Shown piece by piece: positions 62,199 through 64,000 of a stretch of 64,000 nucleotides of DNA (positions are counted from its first letter, which is position 1; the number at the start of each line of letters is the position of its first letter). The stretch comes from Bin87 sp965232895 (GTDB taxonomy: Bacteria; Chloroflexota; Dehalococcoidia; Lucifugimonadales; UBA3495): assembly GCA_965232895.1 (NCBI GenBank), contig OZ247430.1, forward strand, positions 2,294,001 through 2,358,000, written 5' to 3'. Below the pieces are notes generated by a model. It was not told the origin of the DNA. It made no database searches and saw nothing but the letters and a program-made list of their open reading frames with translations. The translations under genes and the position numbers were made by a program.

Positions 62199-64000
62199 CT
62201 AAGAGGATCGTGGCCTAATTTGTGGCAATACACCTTCGTAACCTTTTATTCCTCTTTTGATATGCGATGCGTAGAACGCAATGCTATGCCGAGTAGTGTT
62301 CGCTGATGGATGCTCCGTAAGCACTCTTTCCAGAACTTCATTGTATGTTAACCCGACCGTCTTCCCATTATCCTCCGCTGCCACATGGCATAGCCAAAAT
62401 ATAGCCGATTCTTTGACCGTACCCCTCGGTTTCCCCCTAGTCTGCATGAGAGCGTCAGGGTCAACCAACGTGGAACGCAGGGGGCCGATTTGTCCATTAC
62501 CATTGCCGACGCTGTCAGGCAGCAATTCCGCATTTGCCGCGACGCGTCGGAGCAAGTACTCCGATTTGCTCCGCGTGCTGTTGAAAATCGTCTGTTTGTC
62601 AACCGGCCGGTTTTCGAGTTCGGCTGATTCGGCTTTCCAGTCGTCCAATTCAGACCGCAGACTGTTGACAAATTCAGCAATCATCAAGCCCTGCTGAATC
62701 GGGTCCTCCGGGCGTTCCGATTCGGGCAAACCAGCAGTATGTTTGTTGAACAACTCAAACTGTCTGGCATGGTCGTTTAGCACTGCTTCCCCCTCTTCAA
62801 TCAACCTGCGCAGTTCGTTGCGCCGCGCATCGTCAGCTCCGGCAATGCTCTCACGCTCCGCTTCCAGCAGTTCTTTGAACAACGCGGACAGGCGGTTGGC
62901 GAGGTCGTCGTCGATCTTAACGTCGCTTGGGAACGTCATCTCATCCTCCGGTGAGTACAAGCCAACGAGTTCATCCAGGGGTGGAGCAACGGGCAGGTGG
63001 GCTTGGATGTGGGCGTCGATGTGGCACAAATCGCAGACCCGTTGGTGGGCGTCGCCGCAGTGGGTTTCGTATAGCCAGCGGCTCCGGTAGGAACGCCATC
63101 TTCCGCAACGGTCACACACTTTTCCGAAAGCGTAACCACAACCCCGGCAGTTATGGCTGGCGGCGGGCGAGGCTGCGCCGCAATCAGGGCATACTACAAC
63201 CGGCGCGTTGCCACCATCTTTCTGAGTTCCGCGCGGTTCCAGCGACCATTCGCGGTAGTCCTCGGGCAGGCCGTGGGTTACGGCGTTGGCGGCCAGGTCG
63301 AGGATGATGCAGTCGCCGCCGCCGGGTTTGGGGCGCAGGCCGCGGCCTACCATTTGCAGGTACAGGGCCAGGCTCATGGTGGGGCGGGCGATGACGATGC
63401 AGGATGCGTCGGGCAGGTCGAACCCTTCGGTGGCAACGATCACGTTGACCAGCACTTTGATGCTGCCGTCCCTGAAGCCGGCGATGGCCCGGTCCCGTTC
63501 CTCCCGTTTGGTGTCGCCGAGGATGACCGCCGACGGTACGCCGGCCTCGTTGAACATCGCGGCCAGGTTGTGCGCGTGGTCCACGGACACGGCGTAGGCA
63601 ATCGTCGGCCGTTGATCGTTCGGGGGTTCGGCAGCGTGTTTCTGCCAGAAAGCCAGCGCGCCGGCGGTCATTATGTCGGGGCGGTCGCGGTTGGCCCTTT
63701 CAATCCCCCCGACGGAGTAGTCCCCTTCCGGGTCAAACTCATTACCACCACTGATGCGTTGTTCCTCAGACGGTATGAACACCTGCGCCTGGCACAGCGA
63801 ATTAATGGCCTGTAAGTCGGCAGTCTGTAGGCCGCAGATTAATTGGTCAAAGAGGTGATCGAACCTTTCCTTTTCCAACAGTCGCCAAGGGGTAGCGGTC
63901 ATGCCGACAACAGGGCCAGGCCACCGATGCATAGCGCGAGCCCAGCCATTGGTGGCGGTCCGGTCGGGGTCGTCGCCAGCATGATGGGCTTCATCGATTA
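62199..64000 (-). CDS. DEAD/DEAH-box superfamily 2 helicase (5' end beyond window)
   Basis: The frame is open to the window edge, where IDEAHHAG is the Walker B (DEAH) motif. VVGMTATPWRLLEKERFD gives motif III (TAT). The second RecA domain has TIAYAVSVDHAHNLAAMF, VLVNVIVATEGFDLPDASCI and YLQMVGRGLRPKPGG, with motif VI Q-x-V-G-R-G-x-R. After it there are two clusters of cysteines (CPDCGAASPAASHNCRGCG and CDRCGRW) that look like zinc ribbons, and a helical tail. The N-terminal part with Walker A is missing. It resembles helicases of restriction or phage-defence systems. Confidence 0.88.
   Translation of the reverse strand, partial: IDEAHHAGDDPDRTATNGWARAMHRWPGPVVGMTATPWRLLEKERFDHLFDQLICGLQTADLQAINSLCQAQVFIPSEEQRISGGNEFDPEGDYSVGGIERANRDRPDIMTAGALAFWQKHAAEPPNDQRPTIAYAVSVDHAHNLAAMFNEAGVPSAVILGDTKREERDRAIAGFRDGSIKVLVNVIVATEGFDLPDASCIVIARPTMSLALYLQMVGRGLRPKPGGGDCIILDLAANAVTHGLPEDYREWSLEPRGTQKDGGNAPVVVCPDCGAASPAASHNCRGCGYAFGKVCDRCGRWRSYRSRWLYETHCGDAHQRVCDLCHIDAHIQAHLPVAPPLDELVGLYSPEDEMTFPSDVKIDDDLANRLSALFKELLEAERESIAGADDARRNELRRLIEEGEAVLNDHARQFELFNKHTAGLPESERPEDPIQQGLMIAEFVNSLRSELDDWKAESAELENRPVDKQTIFNSTRSKSEYLLRRVAANAELLPDSVGNGNGQIGPLRSTLVDPDALMQTRGKPRGTVKESAIFWLCHVAAEDNGKTVGLTYNEVLERVLTEHPSANTTRHSIAFYASHIKRGIKGYEGVLPQIRPRSS

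Overview
The window is GC-rich bacterial DNA with dense, mostly short operons. The gene mix suggests an uncultured marine or sponge-associated Chloroflexota of the SAR202/Dehalococcoidia type: LLM-class flavin oxidoreductases, hydantoinase A and B subunits, several MFS carriers, a two-subunit ThDP decarboxylase, a DUF1800/DUF1501/NHL set, an MqnA-like protein and AXE1-type esterases. This is inferred from gene content; there is no rRNA or other phylogenetic marker beyond dnaN.

Layout. 0-7 kb: the end of a ThDP enzyme, DUF2277, two tautomerase-fold genes, a DUF3179 lipoprotein with an in-frame TGA, and two MFS transporters. 7-9.6 kb: a cassette that looks less GC-rich than its surroundings, with a PP-loop ATPase, a GIY-YIG nuclease and a DGQHR/DndB-like protein whose frame is broken in a nine-G run. 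9.6-25.5 kb: mostly minus-strand catabolic and housekeeping genes (MaoC-fold pair, lactonase-like hydrolase, ThDP decarboxylase subunits, nitroreductases, SMP-30, enoyl-CoA hydratase, rhodanese, OsmC, methionine-synthase-like protein, esterases), with small toxin-antitoxin-like or nuclease genes between them. 25.5-27.2 kb: a UGSC-type protein, also with an in-frame TGA. 27.3-33.4 kb: a signalling locus (STAS, response regulator-PP2C phosphatase, anti-sigma-type kinase, LIV-type binding protein, sensor histidine kinase). 33.4-35.3 kb: dnaN followed by an SRAP abasic-site protein. 35.4-42.2 kb: AlaX and the hydantoinase genes. 42.2-43.7 kb: a complete insertion sequence. 44-51.2 kb: DUF1800/DUF1501/NHL operon, MqnA-like protein, dienelactone hydrolase and a DUF255 protein. 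51.2-60.7 kb: LLM oxidoreductases, an SDR, a D-2-hydroxyacid dehydrogenase, an iron-type ABC permease, a ThuA protein and an aspartic protease. 60.8-64 kb: a second copy of a HEPN two-gene module and a truncated DEAH helicase.

The strongest observations are two candidate selenoproteins. In each, a TGA replaces the expected redox residue without changing frame, and a 7-bp stem with a 5-nt loop follows 18-20 nt downstream, where a bacterial SECIS belongs. Next are the PP-loop/GIY-YIG/DGQHR cassette, a HEPN-type two-gene module found twice with the same TTG start and 14-nt overlap, and a family of 135-190 bp elements with shared terminal inverted repeats. Two of these elements have 10-bp target duplications, and a further copy is split by the insertion sequence. 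No CRISPR array, rRNA or convincing tRNA was seen.
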